Assembly: GCA_032716605.1 (NCBI GenBank) | Contig: CM064560.1 | Coordinates: 11,375,083-11,439,082, forward strand | DNA: 64,000 nt | Source of the DNA: Paralithodes platypus | Lineage: Eukaryota; Arthropoda; Malacostraca; Decapoda; Lithodidae | Reading direction: 5' to 3' | Shown: piece by piece, positions 33,041 to 44,578 of the stretch | How positions within the stretch are numbered: position 1 is the stretch's first letter | Layout: every line of letters begins with the position of its first letter | Notes under the pieces: generated by a model | Databases searched by the model: none | Told to the model about the DNA's origin: nothing | The model's input: only the letters and a program-made list of their open reading frames with translations | Translations under genes and position numbers: made by a program

Positions 33041-33880
33041 ATTCAAAATCCCCTCCTTCACTTAACCCTATCATTTTTTAACGCTCCACTCATCACATAA
33101 ATTCACAAACAAAGACCAAGGCGCCCAAACAAACACAAATGTACCACTTTTGTGCACCAACTTTCATCGTTTGGCCTCATTGGTACTTTAACGTCCGCAC
33201 CACTCATTAACCTCAACTTGGTCAGGTCACCAATTGACACTTTTCACTCGACCTTTCCACCATCAGTACCTTCCGTTCCCATCACCATGTCCTTTACCAA
33301 CACGTTTGTCAAAACGTGGTATAACCAAAATCCGTTTCCCAGATCAATTACACCGTGCATTGCGTTCATCCACCACGTAAACCTTCTTAACCATCTGTCT
33401 CAACCTCGACATCATCCCCGACGTCCGCTCAAAGAAATGGTGAGTCCTCTTCAAACATGCCGATCTCGCCTGGACGACGCCTACTTCCGTTCAATACGAG
33501 CTCCAGCCACAGGGCCGTGGCTTCTTCCCCGATGAAGGAAGTGAAATACGAGAAATACGAGAACAGGAAAACAACAGATGAAGGAGTAGTAAGAAGAAGG
33601 ACATAAAACATCATGAAAGAAAGAAAGAAGATAGAAGAGAAAATGGGAAGTATGCAAGAAACGGAAGATGAAAGAGAAACAAGAGAAACCTATGACCAGG
33701 CCGAAGCCCAAAAGTCAAAGAAAAGAGAAGAACAAGAATATAAAAAGGAACAAGTTAAAAGGAGATAGAATAAACACCAAAAAGCCGAGAAGTAACACTG
33801 AAGCTCGGACGAAAGAAGAAGAAGAAGCGAGTCCCGTCTACCCTCACTCCGGGTGCCCGCCGAGTCAGTGCAACTACCCG
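33041..33880. other. Junction region, gene uncertain
   Basis: A plus-strand open frame 33152-33535 (127 codons) and a GA-rich stretch 33540-33830 encoding a Lys/Glu-rich frame lie between Gypsy-2 and the LINE-A endonuclease. They could be 5' UTR/ORF1 of LINE-A, but I see no zinc knuckle or other ORF1 hallmark. Confidence 0.35.
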
Positions 33881-33949
33881 AGTTGTGCTCACGCGGCCAG
33901 GGTCGACTTCATCTTCTTCAGATAAGCCCCCACACCCGCCCGACCTTCC

Positions 33950-34760
33950 CCTGACGACCTCAAAAAATTATCTGTACCTCGGCCTGTCACTCTTACCAAC
34001 AACGTATGCAAAATTTGCGGCCTTTCCTCTAATTTTCCCTCAGGTGAACACCATCTCTCCTCCTACAAACCTGATTTTCTTTTCCTCACTGAAACTCAGG
34101 TGTCTGAAGCAACTGCCAACAGCCCCTTCTCTGTATCCTCATACTTTCTCTATCCTAGTTTCAAAGCCAAAGGCGGATGTTGTGCATAATTATGTGCACA
34201 ACAAACTCACTTGCTCTCGTGTTCACGATCTCGACTAATCTGGATTCTCAACTTTATGGCTCAAATTATCCTGTCATTCTCATAGTAAATATTTCTGTGC
34301 TGTCTATCTTTCCCCTAACTCTACCGACTTTCCCAAAATCAAAGCCAAAGGCGGATGTCGTGCACATGTGCACAACAAACTCACTTGCTCTTGTGTTCCT
34401 GATCTCGACTTTCTGAATTCTCAACTTTATGGGTCAAACTATCCTGCCATTCTCATACTAAATATTTCTGTGCTGTCAATCTTTCCCCTAACTCTACCGA
34501 CTTTTCCAAATTCCAAAGCTCTAAAGTGGAACACATTCTTCCCATTTCTCGTTTCTCAGAAATCTCCATTTTAGAAGATTTCAATGTTCACCACCGCCAA
34601 TGGCTCTCCTCTCATACTACTGACTAAAATGGTGAACAAGCCTTCATCTTTACTATCCTAAATGACCTAGAGCAGTTGGTTCAGCAACCCGCCTGTATCC
34701 CGGATCGCTTCGGAGACCGTTTCTTAACTGGTTTCTAACTTCCTATCCTTCTTCTTATAC
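33950..34760 (+). pseudogene. LINE-A endonuclease (copy 2)
   Basis: APE-type EN pieces in changing frames: 'KICGLSSNFPSGEHHLSSYK' then 'PDFLFLTETQVSEA' with the catalytic Glu of the TET motif, 'AKGGCCA', 'CAVYLSPNSTDFPK', and the C-terminal region '[15 protein letters not shown]'. Bases 34161-34338 are repeated at 34339-about 34520, duplicating the 'AKGGCxA...VYLSPNSTDFPK' segment. That duplication and the frame changes make the EN non-functional. Confidence 0.72.
34161..34520 (+). repeat. 178-bp tandem duplication in LINE-A EN
   Basis: Two adjacent copies starting TCAAAGCCAAAGGCGGATGT (34161 and 34339), with visible substitutions and a small indel between them. It was generated after, or together with, this LINE insertion, since the copy at 41.8-41.9 kb shows no such duplication. 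Confidence 0.85.
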
Positions 34761-35424
34761 TGTCGATCTTTTCTCTCCTTGGGCTCCTCCGACCAAAAAC
34801 CTACCTCTGTCACCTGTCCTATCTCTCCAGTATGGCCACCGGATCCTCCCAGCCAGTGGCGCTTGTGGCACTTATGGCGCTGCTGACTGGGAGGCTCCCG
34901 GCAGTACTTGTTTGAATACCCATGGAATGATTTTTGCTTCCATGGCTGGGGACCCTCGGAGAGTGCTGAACGCATAACCAAGGTAATCCTATCGGGTATG
35001 GAGGCATACATTCCATTTTCTTTCTCTCAGACTAATGCACATTTTTTTTGGTTTACTCATGCTTGTTCTACTGCTGTCCGCAATAAGGAGGAAGCATTCA
35101 AATAGTACCAACACCTTAAAACTCAAGAATCTCATTCTTCCTATGTTTCTGCCCAGAATCAAGCCAAATCTGTTCTTCGACTTGCCAAACACTCTTTCAT
35201 CAATAATATATGCATTGAACTATCCAACTTTACCTCTTCCCATCTAGCCAAAAACCTCTAACAATTGTTCTTCCTCGTCTTTCCCTCCACTTTTCCACTT
35301 TCCCCTTTTCCACATCACTTCTTCCTCTGACAAAGCTGAAGTCTTCGCTCAAACTTTTGCTAGAAACTCCACTTTGGATGATTCCGGTGTTATTCCTCCC
35401 TCTCCACCTCCCTCTCTTCTACTT

Positions 35425-35702
35425 ATTCATATTTGTTTCCACCAACCCGACAAATTCATTTTCAAATAAACTTAACTAATGAAATCAATGAAAGTAATGA
35501 ATAAATGAGGTACTCTAAGGACTTGAATATAGGATACTCACACCGAAATTCCGCACACTTATAAGCATTAGGCTATCAAGACAGTTAAATGTTGATCCAC
35601 AAGCCTATGATATATTATGCATTCTCGAATACTGCATATTAATCTTAGCATGTACTGTACATACTCCCAACTGCTCTATGGTAATCTAATGTTTAGACGA
35701 AT
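35425..35702 (-). repeat. Dimeric tRNA-like SINE, copy 3 (inside LINE-A)
   Basis: Inverted copy of the 17.9 and 19.3 kb SINE. On the minus strand: CCATAGAGCAGTTGGGAGTA (A-box module 1), TAATATGCAGTATTCGAGAA, then the second module with GGAATTTCGGTGTGAGTATC and a degraded B-box (ATTCAAGTCC). It splits LINE-A between the sequence for 'SLLL' and 'ILISSKD'. The 3' tail has AT-rich sequence near 35425-35470. Confidence 0.72.
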
Positions 35703-35752
35703 GCTTAATATCCTAATATCTTCTAAAGATGTACTTTCTACCCTCTCTGGGC

Positions 35753-36224
35753 TTAACTCAATGACTGTGGGCTGTTACATAAAAAATATAGTCATCACTG
35801 CGGCACTTGTTATACGACAATTGCCGAATTTCTGCCTTGAACAAGGCCTGGGAGGCAGGTGAGCGAGTATAGGCAGCGCGGAACGGTCCCATTTGGGCGA
35901 TCACTAGTGGCAGTGGGAGACATCTCCAACTCCCTTACAGACTCGGGGATAGCGAAAACCGCTCAAACACGCTATTTTGTACCGATTTAGCGTCACCTGT
36001 GCAATATTGTTGCACGGCAACCAGTGGTAATACAGACATGATTCAGATGTTATTGGAAAGTTCTATTCCTCTGCTTTCAGGGATTATCATTGAAATACGT
36101 TCTAGCTCTTGTATATACATGAAAATGTGCATGGATTGAAAGATACTTTTAGTCGAACACCCTCATATGGCACAGTGGTGACCAAGCAATTGTCATATGA
36201 CAAGTGCCGCAGTCATTGCGTTAA
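35753..36224. mobile_element. MITE-D (TTAA-flanked, in LINE-A RT)
   Basis: A 464-bp element between TTAA at 35753-35756 and 36221-36224. Ends are CTCAATGACTG and, on the other strand, CGCAATGACTG. A subterminal motif (CTGCGGCACTTGT.ATA.GACAATTGC) occurs near both ends in inverted orientation. The host LINE-A copies at about 7.0 kb and 40.87 kb have a single TTAA at this exact site, so filled and empty sites can be compared directly. No ORF. Confidence 0.88.
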
Positions 36225-37655
36225 TACTAAAAAGGCGTACGGTCCGGATGGTGTTCCTCCTGTTGTACTAAAAAAATGTGCTCCCATGCTGACTCCCTGC
36301 CTAGGCAAACTCTTTCGTCACTGACTCTCCTCTAATGTCTTCCCTTCTTGCTGGAAGTTTGCTCTCATTCAACCTGTCCCAAAGAAGGGTGACCGCTCTC
36401 AACCCTCCAACTATTGGCCAATTGCTCTCATCTCTTGTATCTCTAAAGTTTTTGAAACTATTCTTACTTCCAAATTTCTTAAGCATTTCTCTTTTCAAAA
36501 TCTACTCTCAGATCACCAGTATGACTTCCTTAAGGGTCGCTCTACTGGTAGTCTTCTTTCATATCTTGCTAACTCGTGGTCATCCTTCTTTCAGGACTTC
36601 GGTGAGACCTTTTTCATTGGGCTAGACATATCGAAGGCCTTCGATACAGTCTGGCACAAATCTTTAACTTCTAAACTACCCTATTTCGGTTTCTATCCCT
36701 CCATCTGTGCCTTTATCTCTAATTTCCTTTCCGGCCATTCCATTGCTGCGGTTGTGGATGGCCATCGTTCACTTCCTCATCCTATCAACTCTAGTGTTCC
36801 TCAGGGTTCTGTCCTATCTCCATTCTCTTTCTTATTTTCATAAATTATCTCAACTGTACCTTCAGTCCCATCCATTCATACGCAGATGACTCTACTTTAC
36901 ACTACTCAATTAGTTTTCCAGAACACTCCAGCAAACAATTCCTCAATAACAAAAGTAATGAAGTCATACAACACTTATCTAAGTACTATTTCCAATTGGG
37001 ACAGAGAAAGCCTTTAATGCTTCCAAAAACCCAATTTCTCCATCTTACAGCCCGTCATGAACTCCCAGAGGACTATCCTATATACTTCAACAATACAAAA
37101 ATCAATCATTCATCTTCTCTCAGTAGTCTCGGTGTCTCTTTTTCTTCTGCTCTCTCTTGGAAGGACCATATTACCAATCTTGCTAAGGCAGTCTTCCAGA
37201 AGCTGAGTGTGTTAAATCGCCTCAAGAGATTCTTTACCCCTGCACAGCTTCATGCTCTGTACAGGGGCACAGACGTGTGTCCTTGTATTGAGCATTGTTC
37301 ACATGTGTGGGGAGGATCCTCTCACATCGCACTCCTAGACAAAGTAGAAAGGAAAGCCTTTCGTATCATTAACTCCCATCCACTTACCAACTCTCTGCAA
37401 TCTCTCTCTTTTCGCAGCAGTGTTGCATCTCTCTCGCTATTTTATCGCTACTACAATAATCAGTGTTCCTCAGAGTTCTCCAAGTAGGGTACATAGTACC
37501 CGTCTTGCAACACAATCCCACCCCTACTCTGTGCAACTCTCCAACTCCAGAGTGAAATGATACTCCCAATCTTTCTTCTGTTCAACAGCTGAGCTCTGGA
37601 ACTCTCTCCCTGAATCCATCTTTCCCTCATCCTATAACTCAAGTTACTTCAAACT

Positions 37656-38975
37656 CGTTAGTCCAAGTAAATATTCATAGGATGCTTGCCTAACTGTGGC
37701 CTGGTTTTCAGGTCCCCTCTAACGTAAATAAGTTGTATTCCAGTTGCCTATTAAATACCGAGACACGCTATCCATAACATAAATCCTTCCCCTGTAATTA
37801 CATTGTTACATGCCTGATTAATTCCTAAGTTACTAGGCCTCTGCGTAATTATACTGGAACAGCTCTGTTATACTCACACTTATATACTAGCTCCCAACTA
37901 GGGATTATCCCCCACATTTATCGAGTCACATTGTGAGCATTCCTAATAATTTATACTGTATAATACGTATTTAAAGGTGTATTCCAGGGATGAAACCTAT
38001 TCAAACTACAATGTCCACTGAGATCTGCTTGGTTTTAGGGGTATGATACTGAAGAACTTACATCAACGTATCCTAACAACATAGAAATATAGATTATCTA
38101 AGTTATTTTATGTGGCGAGCACTGGCGTGTTTACCAGGACGTCACTATGTTCAATGGCGGGAACACTCGACACGGAAATGGGTGAATCTGTAATTTTTTT
38201 TTTTTTTTTTTATGTGAGAAACTCTTATAAATTGTATGCATGTTTACAGCTCAACATTTGGCTTAATCACTTTCTGGTCAAGGGAATGTGATAGGCCTAT
38301 ATAAAATTAACAAAAAACGAAACTATCATTAAGAAATAGGGCCTTACAAGCGACCTCTCTCGACTCTGGACCAGGATAACAAAAAAAAAACACTGCCTGT
38401 ATGTTTATTGTTGGCGAGATTGGATTATTTCTTGATGTGCACCACATCTTCAGGACCTTGTTCGATGTTTTGCAGAGCTTGAGTATTGAATTGAAAGGTA
38501 TTAATTACGAAACACAGACCTGACAGTCCAGGACTGCAAGTGTTGTTTACAAACTGCCACTCCATACAGTGGCGTCACTCCCGATCAGTTGAACTCGTCC
38601 AGCTGATCGCCAAGAATGCCAACGGCGTTATATATTAGTATTTGTTTCTGGAGTTTAATGGAATTATATCGATATTGCCCATATACAACAGTATATTCAT
38701 GCCAAGTTATGACCCTGCATTAATCTTAGTTTTTTTCGTTCATTCCTGTAGTTCACCTTTAATATATTGATATCCTGAGTATCCTTTATGAATATTATTA
38801 ATGTTTGTTGTACCATGATTGCTACCATTATTCCTAATATTTATTATTGGTGCATTTACTCTATACGAATAAACCTACAAATGCACCTTGCCAATCTTGT
38901 TTAAATAATAAAACTTGTACACCTGGCTCTTGTATCCTCTCAACACTTCTCCCTCGCAAAATGGACCCGTTTTTT
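37656..38975. other. No supported gene
   Basis: AT-rich sequence with a poly(T) tract at about 38193-38211 and an A9 tract near 38382. No motif or repeat partner found. The LINE-A copy to the right begins with its 3' end at about 38976. Confidence 0.4.
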
Positions 38976-39109
38976 CTATGTGGATGAGGGAGACAAAAAA
39001 CAGAACTGCCTGTGGCGAGTGCATCCCCCAGAGTTGAAAGAGTGACAGGGCCAAAATTAAGGAATAGTCGAGCCAAAATATCTGGACACACGGAGTTTGA
39101 AGCAATTTA

Positions 39110-41945
39110 AGTCATAGGATGAGGGAAAGATGGATTCAGGGAGAGAGTTCCAGAGCTCAGCTGTTGAATAGAAGAAAGAGTGGGAGAATCGTTTCACTCT
39201 TGAGTTGGAGAGTTGTACAGAGTAGGGGTGGGATTGTGTTGAAAGACAAATACTATGTACCCTATGTAAAGATATTGGTATACACTGAGAGACCTCTTAG
39301 GAACACTGATTATTGTAGTAGCAACAGAATAGCGAGAGAGATGCAACATTGCAGTGAAGAGAGAAAGAGATTGCAGAGAATCGGTGAGTGAACCGGAGTT
39401 AATGATACGAAAGGCTTTCTTTTTTACTTTGTTTAGAAGTGCTGTGTGAGAGGATCCTCCCCACACATGCGAACAATACTCAATACAAGGACACATTGTG
39501 GCCCTGTACAAAGCAAGAAGCTGTGCAGGGGTAAAGAACCCTTTAACACGTTCAGTACCAGCGACGGCAGAGAGCCGTCAGTAGATAAATCACTCCCCAG
39601 TCCCAGCGACGGCTGCCAGCCGTCAGGAATATACAATCCTTGTAACTGCCAGTATCAAGCAGTACCTGGTACCACAAAGTGTTGAGCACTGCTCTAAGAC
39701 CTTGGCAACACTTCTCAGCTTATATCCAACCCCCACATGCTGGGAACGGCAGTATTCCTCCATATTTTGAGGTGGGAGGTTGTTATATCTTGTCTCTGAA
39801 GCCATTTTGGCCACATTGCTTGGGACTGGGGGATACATTTATGCTAGTACCCTATGGTACAGTAGGGGTTAAGGCGGTTAAGCACACCCAGCTTCTGGGA
39901 AGCCGTTTTGGGAAGAGTGGTAATATGGTCTTTCCAAGAGAGATCAGAAGAAAAAGACACCGATAATACTGAGAGAAGATGAAGGGTTGAATTTTGTATT
40001 GTTGAAGTATAAGGGATAGTTGTCTGGTAGATGGAGAAATTGGGTTTTGGAAGCATTGAAGGAAACAAGGTTTTCTCTGCCCCAATTAGAAATGGTAGTT
40101 AGATCAGAAGATAAGCATTCTATGATTTCATCACGTTTGTTTTTGAGGGATTGCTTGCTGGGGCGATCTGGAAAACTATTTGAATAGTGTAAGGTAAAGT
40201 CGTCAGCATATGAATGGATAGGTCTGGAAGTACAGTTGAGAAAATAATTTATGAATATTAGAAAAAGAATTAGATATAGGACAAAACCCTAAGGAGCACC
40301 GGAGTCGATAGGATGAGGAAGTGAATGATGGCTGTCCACAACTGCAGCTATGGAATGGCCAGAAAGAAAATTAGAGATGAAGGCACAGATGGAGGGATAG
40401 AAACCAAAGAAGAGTAGGCCTAGTTCAGAAATTAGAGATTTGTGCCAGACTCTATCGAAGGCCTTCAATAGAAAAGGTCTCATCGAAGGAGGATGACCAA
40501 GAGTTAGTAAGATATGAAAGAAGATCACCAGTAGAGCAACCCTTGAGGAAGCCATATTGGCGATCTGAGAGTAGATTATGGGAAGAGAAATGCTTAAGAA
40601 ATTTAGAAGCAAGAATAGTTTCAAAAACTTTAGAGACACAAGAGATGAGAGCAATTGGACAAGAGATGAGAGCAATTGGACAATAGTTGGAGGGTTGAGA
40701 GCGGTCTCCCTTCTTTGGGACAGGTTGAATGAGAGCAAACTTCCAGCAAAAAGGGAAGACATTAGAGGAAAGACAGTGACAAAAGAGTTTGCCTAGGCAG
40801 GGAGTCAGCACAGAAGCACAGTATTTTAGTACAACAGGAGGAGCACTGTCCGGACTGTACACCTTCTTAGTATTAAGCCTAGAGAGGGTAGAAAGTACAT
40901 CTTTAGAAGAGAATAGAATATTAGGCATAAGTAGGGGAGAGGGGGGTGTAGATGGAGGAATAGCACCGCAATCATCCAAGGTGGAGTTTCTAGCAAAGGT
41001 TTGAGCGAAGAATTCAGCTTTGTCAGAGGAAGAAGTGATGGTTGTGCCATCAGAGTGGAAAAGGGGAGAGAAAGACGAGGAAGAAAAATTGTTGGAGAGG
41101 TTTTTGGCTAGATGCCAGAAAGCTTGGGAAGAGCTAGAGTTGGATAGTTCAGTGCATTTATTATTGATAAAAGAGTGCTTGGCATGTCGAAGGACAGATT
41201 TGGCTTGATTCCGGGCAGAAACATAGGAAGCATGAGATTCTTGAGTTTTAAGGCGTCGGTTCCGTTTGAATGCTTCCTCCTTGTTGCAGACAGCAGTTGA
41301 ATAAGCGTGAGTAAACCAATATTTTTTTGCATTAAACAGAGAGAAATGGAATGAATGGCTCCATGCCCGAAAGGATTACCTCGGTAATGCGCTCAGCACT
41401 CTCCGAGGGTCCCCGGCCATGGAAACAAAAGTCATTCCAAGGGAAATCAAAGAAGTACTGCCGAAGAGCCTCCCAGTCGGCATCGCCAAAGTGCCACAAG
41501 CACCACTGGTTGGGAGGATCGGGTGGTCGTACCGGAGAGATAGGACAGGTGATAGATATTAGTGTATGGTCGGAGGAGCCCAAAGGAGAGAAAAGATTTA
41601 TAATATAAGCGGAAGGGTTAGAGGCTAGAAATAAGTCAAGAATGTTGGGCCAATCTCCGAAACGATCCGGGATACAGGTGGGTTGCTGGACTAACTGCTC
41701 TAGGTCGTTTAGGATAGAAAAGATGAAGGCTTGTTCACCAGGTTGGTCAGTGGAAGCAGATGGAGATTTCTGCGAAAGGAGAGATGGATAGGATGTGTTC
41801 AACTTTAGAAGTTAGATAGTTGAAGAATTTGGGATAGTCAGTAGAATTATGGGAGAGATAAACAGCGCAGAAATATTTAGTTTGAGAGTGACAAGAAAGC
41901 TTTAGCCAGAGATTTGAGAATTTAGAAGAATCTTGTGGCGTGTAG
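39110..41945 (-). pseudogene. LINE-A EN C-terminus and RT (copy 3)
   Basis: Minus strand: EN end '[17 protein letters not shown]', '[13 protein letters not shown]' (SDH motif), linker '[15 protein letters not shown]', 'ALIQPVPKKGDRSQPSNYCP', 'DRQYGFLKGCSTGDLLSYL', 'KAFDRVWHKSLISEL' and 'HSLPHPIDSGAP'. Beyond the QGSVL block frames change repeatedly, and the ADD region survives only as 'SYADDFTLHYS'-like sequence near 40.2 kb. The 'ALDISKAFDRV' block has lost several residues (about 40460-40480). Not functional. Confidence 0.8.
39543..39872. mobile_element. MITE-C (TTAA-flanked, in LINE-A copy 3)
   Basis: A 322-bp element between TTAA at 39543-39546 and 39869-39872. Termini are CACGTTCAGTACC and CCCCTACTGTACC (imperfect inverted repeat). 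Joining the flanks gives the uninterrupted LINE-A sequence seen at 5955-5975 and, inverted, at about 37220. Near the left end CCAGCGACGGC..GAGCCGTC-type hairpins occur twice (39558 and 39603). Confidence 0.87.
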
Positions 41946-43078
41946 AGAGAGATTATACAGAATTAATAACAGGAGGTAAGTTGATGAGGCAGAATGCTTT
42001 TAACTCTACCCTTTGGAGAAGTGCGGTATGGGTAGAACCTACCCATACATATAAACAGTACTCGATACATGGGTGCAATCTGCCCCTGTACTGTACATTG
42101 AAAGAAGCTGTGCGGGGGTGAATAATCTATATTTTTACTAATTTCACCACAACACCAAACACCTCCATTGAAATTAATGAAAGCATATATGTGGTCTACC
42201 GGGATTCGAACCTGGGTTATCACACACAGATTTTTAAACACTCTAACCATTACACCACCAAGACGGTTAAAGGTTTATGCACACGCCTACGACTTATTAT
42301 CCATTCTCGAATACTGGATATTAATCTAATCATGTTCATATTCCCAACCGCGCTATGGTAGCCTAATGTTTAAGTGAGATACCCATGGATACAGTTAAAC
42401 AAACCTAACTTTGAGAAAACCGTTTTAGCAAGAGTGGTCATATGATCTTTCCAAGTAAAGTCAGAAGAAAAATATACACCAGGAACATTAAGAAAAGATG
42501 AAGGGTTGGTTTTGTATTGTTGAAGAGTAAGGGATAGTCTTGTGGAAGATTGAGACGGGTAGATAGATGAAGAAATTGGGCTTTGGAATAATTGAAAGCA
42601 ACAAGGTTCCCTGTGCCCTAATTGGATATAGTTGAAAGATCAGAAGATAGGTGTGCTATGGCCTCATCATGTGAGTTTTGAAGTAACTGCATGGTGGGTC
42701 ATTGTGTAAATCTAATTGAATAGTGTAAGGTAGAGGCATCGGCATAGGAGTGGATAGGACTAAAGGTACAGTTGAGAAGATCATTAATGAATATTAGAAA
42801 GATAAATGGAGACAGGCAAAACCCTGAGGGACACTGGAGTTAATAGGTTGAGGAAGTGAGTGATGGCCATCCACAACCGCAGCTATGGAACAGCCAGGAA
42901 GAAAATTTGAGATAAAGGCACTGATAGAGAGATGGAAACCAAAGGAAGGTAGTTTAGAAAGTAAGGATTTGTGCTAGACTTTATCAAAGGCTTTCGATAT
43001 GTCTAGCATAATATAAACGGTCCTAAATGGAGGATGACCAAGAGTTACTACGATAAGACAAGCAGAGCAGCCCTTCAG
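41946..43078 (-). mobile_element. LINE-A-related fragment (minus), with SINE inside
   Basis: A diverged LINE-A relative covering the RT C-terminus to mid-RT. Minus-strand blocks correspond to 'LYRG', 'SSALSWKDHIT', 'NFHLLTRLNLP'-type and 'GHSLPQPINSSVPQG', and to 'DISKAFDKV' near 42990. It is interrupted at about 42125-42385 by an inverted SINE and ends abruptly at about 43078. No long frame survives. Confidence 0.7.
42125..42385 (-). repeat. tRNA-like SINE, copy 4
   Basis: On the minus strand the second module is well preserved: TTGGTGGTGTAATGGTTAGA (A-box, about 42247-42266) and GGTTCGAATCCC (B-box, 42201-42212), with a GTCT/AGAC acceptor-like pairing across about 42193-42266. The 5' module resembles the 17.9 kb SINE (CGCGGTTGGGAATATG). 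Its tRNA module resembles that at 16.7 kb, so at least two second-module types exist in this SINE family. Confidence 0.72.
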
Positions 43079-43525
43079 GTAGATTTCAGGATTCCACGGG
43101 CAGTACTCGTTGGCCTACCACACTTCAGGTAGCCTTTTGGAGAATTGAAGGTGAACACTAGGACTTCAGGTGAATCGAAAGGGAACACTTGTGCTTCTAC
43201 TATGCCAACATTGAACATAGCTGCAATTACCCCCACCCCAGCATCCCGGCTAGAAAACACAAGTACCATCACAATTGATGCTTAGAGAGCTCTTCTCGCA
43301 CGGAATAACCTCCGCGCTGCCTCCCTCCAAGCTGAAATGCCTTCTACCAATACCAAAGCAGGACCACAGCCAGAGCAAGCCATTCTCACACTCAAGAGCA
43401 TCAACTAGGACAATGCAGCAAAAGTGAACACTATCACAGGCGATTATAGAGCAATCAGAACAATCCCTCTTGTTTGGTCAAATATAACTGTGAGACTTGA
43501 TGCTCACCAGCTAAGTTTGAGACAT
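43079..43525. repeat. Dispersed repeat related to 23.06-23.24 kb
   Basis: The part from about 43370 to 43505 aligns with 23061-23225 in the same orientation. The left part (43079-43369) has no partner in the window. No gene recognised. Confidence 0.5.
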
Positions 43526-43820
43526 GTTGGTTAAAGAGGGCTCGCCTTCAGTTAGAATCAATAAGTCCATTTTCCCTTGTGTTTAGTCAAGTATCTATAC
43601 TATCACCCTCTGAGTCTTCATGTTGGTTGAAGAGGGATCGCATCAAGTCAAAATCAATAATTCCATTTTGCCTTGTGTTCACTAACATATACAGTATGTA
43701 CTATCACACTCTGAATGTGCACGTTGATTGAAGAGGGACTGCATTAAATCAAAGTAAATAATTCTATTTCCCCTTGTGTTCTTGTAACTGTGTGACTGAG
43801 CCCCCCCCCTTCCCCCCTTG
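43526..43820. repeat. Tandem repeat, unit about 96-101 bp, 3 copies
   Basis: GTTGGTTAAAGAGGG, GTTGGTTGAAGAGGG and GTTGATTGAAGAGGG start units at 43526, 43622 and 43723. Each unit contains ATCAATAAxTCCATTTxxCCTTGTGTT-like sequence and TATCAC.CTCTGA. Non-coding. Confidence 0.8.
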
Positions 43821-43849
43821 AGTGTTCTTGCTATCTCGTGCGGGTTGTA

Positions 43850-44200
43850 TATTCTGTGAAGTTGTAAAGGCGTTCCACGAGCGTTCATAGAATCGTTGAT
43901 CAGGATAGAACTATCCCCTCAGTATGATAAGTGTATAATTATCATCTGTAAAGGTATATTCTGTGGTTATAATGATGTACATGATTGTGTGTTCATGAAA
44001 GTGTATGTTCTGTTAATTTGTAAAGGTGCTTCATGTGTGTTCAGAGATGTTGAGAAGGTTAGAACTATTCCCTTGATATGCTAAGTGTTCATCACTTGTA
44101 AATGTACATTAAGTGTAATTGTAACAACTTACATGTGTGTTCATAAAAGTGTATATTCTATGTGATAGCGACATCCCGTAGGCGTCCGTAAAGTTATTAA
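43850..44200. repeat. Tandem repeat, unit about 150-170 bp, 2+ copies
   Basis: Repeated blocks GTATATTCTGTG / GTGTATGTTCTGTTAA / GTGTATATTCTATG, TTGTAAAGGxG, GAACTATxCCCTxxxTATG and TGTGTTCATGAAAGTGT-like sequence recur with a period near 150-170 bases up to the piggyBac element. Non-coding. Confidence 0.7.
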
Positions 44201-44354
44201 TAAGAAAAATAACTATATTTCCTTTTAGGTATAAGATACAACGAAGAAGGTTAGTGCGACACCGAGTGTGTGTGTCACAATTTGCTAAAAATAGATTCAC
44301 CCAACCGCTCAAACTTAAGGAATGTTTGTTTTCTCACTCCTTGCTATTCTTGGG

Positions 44355-44423
44355 TTAACCCGGGAGCTGCGGGTAGACTCTTAAGAGTTCCCCCGGCGCA
44401 CTGCGGGTAGACTCTTAAGAGCA
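44355..44423 (+). repeat. piggyBac 5' terminus with doubled subterminal motif
   Basis: Two direct copies of CTGCGGGTAGACTCTTAAGA, 33-34 bases apart, immediately inside TTAACCC. Subterminal repeats in piggyBac elements are transposase binding sites, so this pair is a candidate binding site. The same arrangement is found degraded at 18259-18330. Confidence 0.72.
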
Positions 44424-44578
44424 GAGACTTTGAACACGTACCAAAACCGCGCGTTTATAGCCAGGCGGCTGAAAATTGGTGTGGGTATTGTACTACATGT
44501 CAACTCTCGATACCACCCCGCCAAACGCTCGCCCTGCACTCGTGCAAGCACCACCGCGCCAGTAACCACGCACTAGTC

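Larger units (their letters stand above)
33881..37655 (+). mobile_element. LINE-A copy 2 (plus), with two insertions
   Basis: The most 5'-complete LINE-A in the window: endonuclease from about 33.95 kb, linker, RT core and RT C-terminus to about 37.65 kb. It is interrupted by an inverted SINE (35425-35702) and by MITE-D (35753-36224). EN carries a 178-bp tandem duplication. The 3' UTR diverges from other copies after TTACTTCAAACTC. Many stops and frameshifts. Confidence 0.83.
34860..37655 (+). pseudogene. LINE-A linker, RT and C-terminus (copy 2)
   Basis: Pieces in order: '[20 protein letters not shown]', 'STAVRNKEEAFK' (stop after), [SINE], 'ILISSKDVLSTLSGLN', [MITE-D], 'TKKAYGPDGVPPVVLKKC', a TGA in place of a Cys codon at about 36322, 'DISKAFDTVWHKSLTSKLPY', 'NSSVPQGSVLS' and a frameshift across the ADD block ('SYADDSTLH' in another frame, about 36880). 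From 36996 it reads 'FNNTKINHSSSLSSLGVSF', 'HVWGGSSHIALLDKVERKAF' and 'SLFYRYYNNQCSSEF'. Clearly dead. Confidence 0.8.
38976..41945 (-). mobile_element. LINE-A copy 3 (minus), with MITE-C inside
   Basis: Minus-strand LINE-A from a short A-tail and 3' UTR (38976-39110) through the RT C-terminus, RT core (40.0-41.0 kb), linker and EN C-terminus to about 41945, where it is 5' truncated. MITE-C interrupts it at 39543-39872. Frameshifts and small duplications are present, for example a direct 21-base duplication around 40650-40685 that repeats CAAGAGATGAGAGCAATTGG. Confidence 0.85.

Noticed and set aside
42193..42266. Functional tRNA gene on the minus strand
   Set aside because: A- and B-boxes are good, but the stems do not close into a full cloverleaf and the sequence belongs to a multi-copy SINE.
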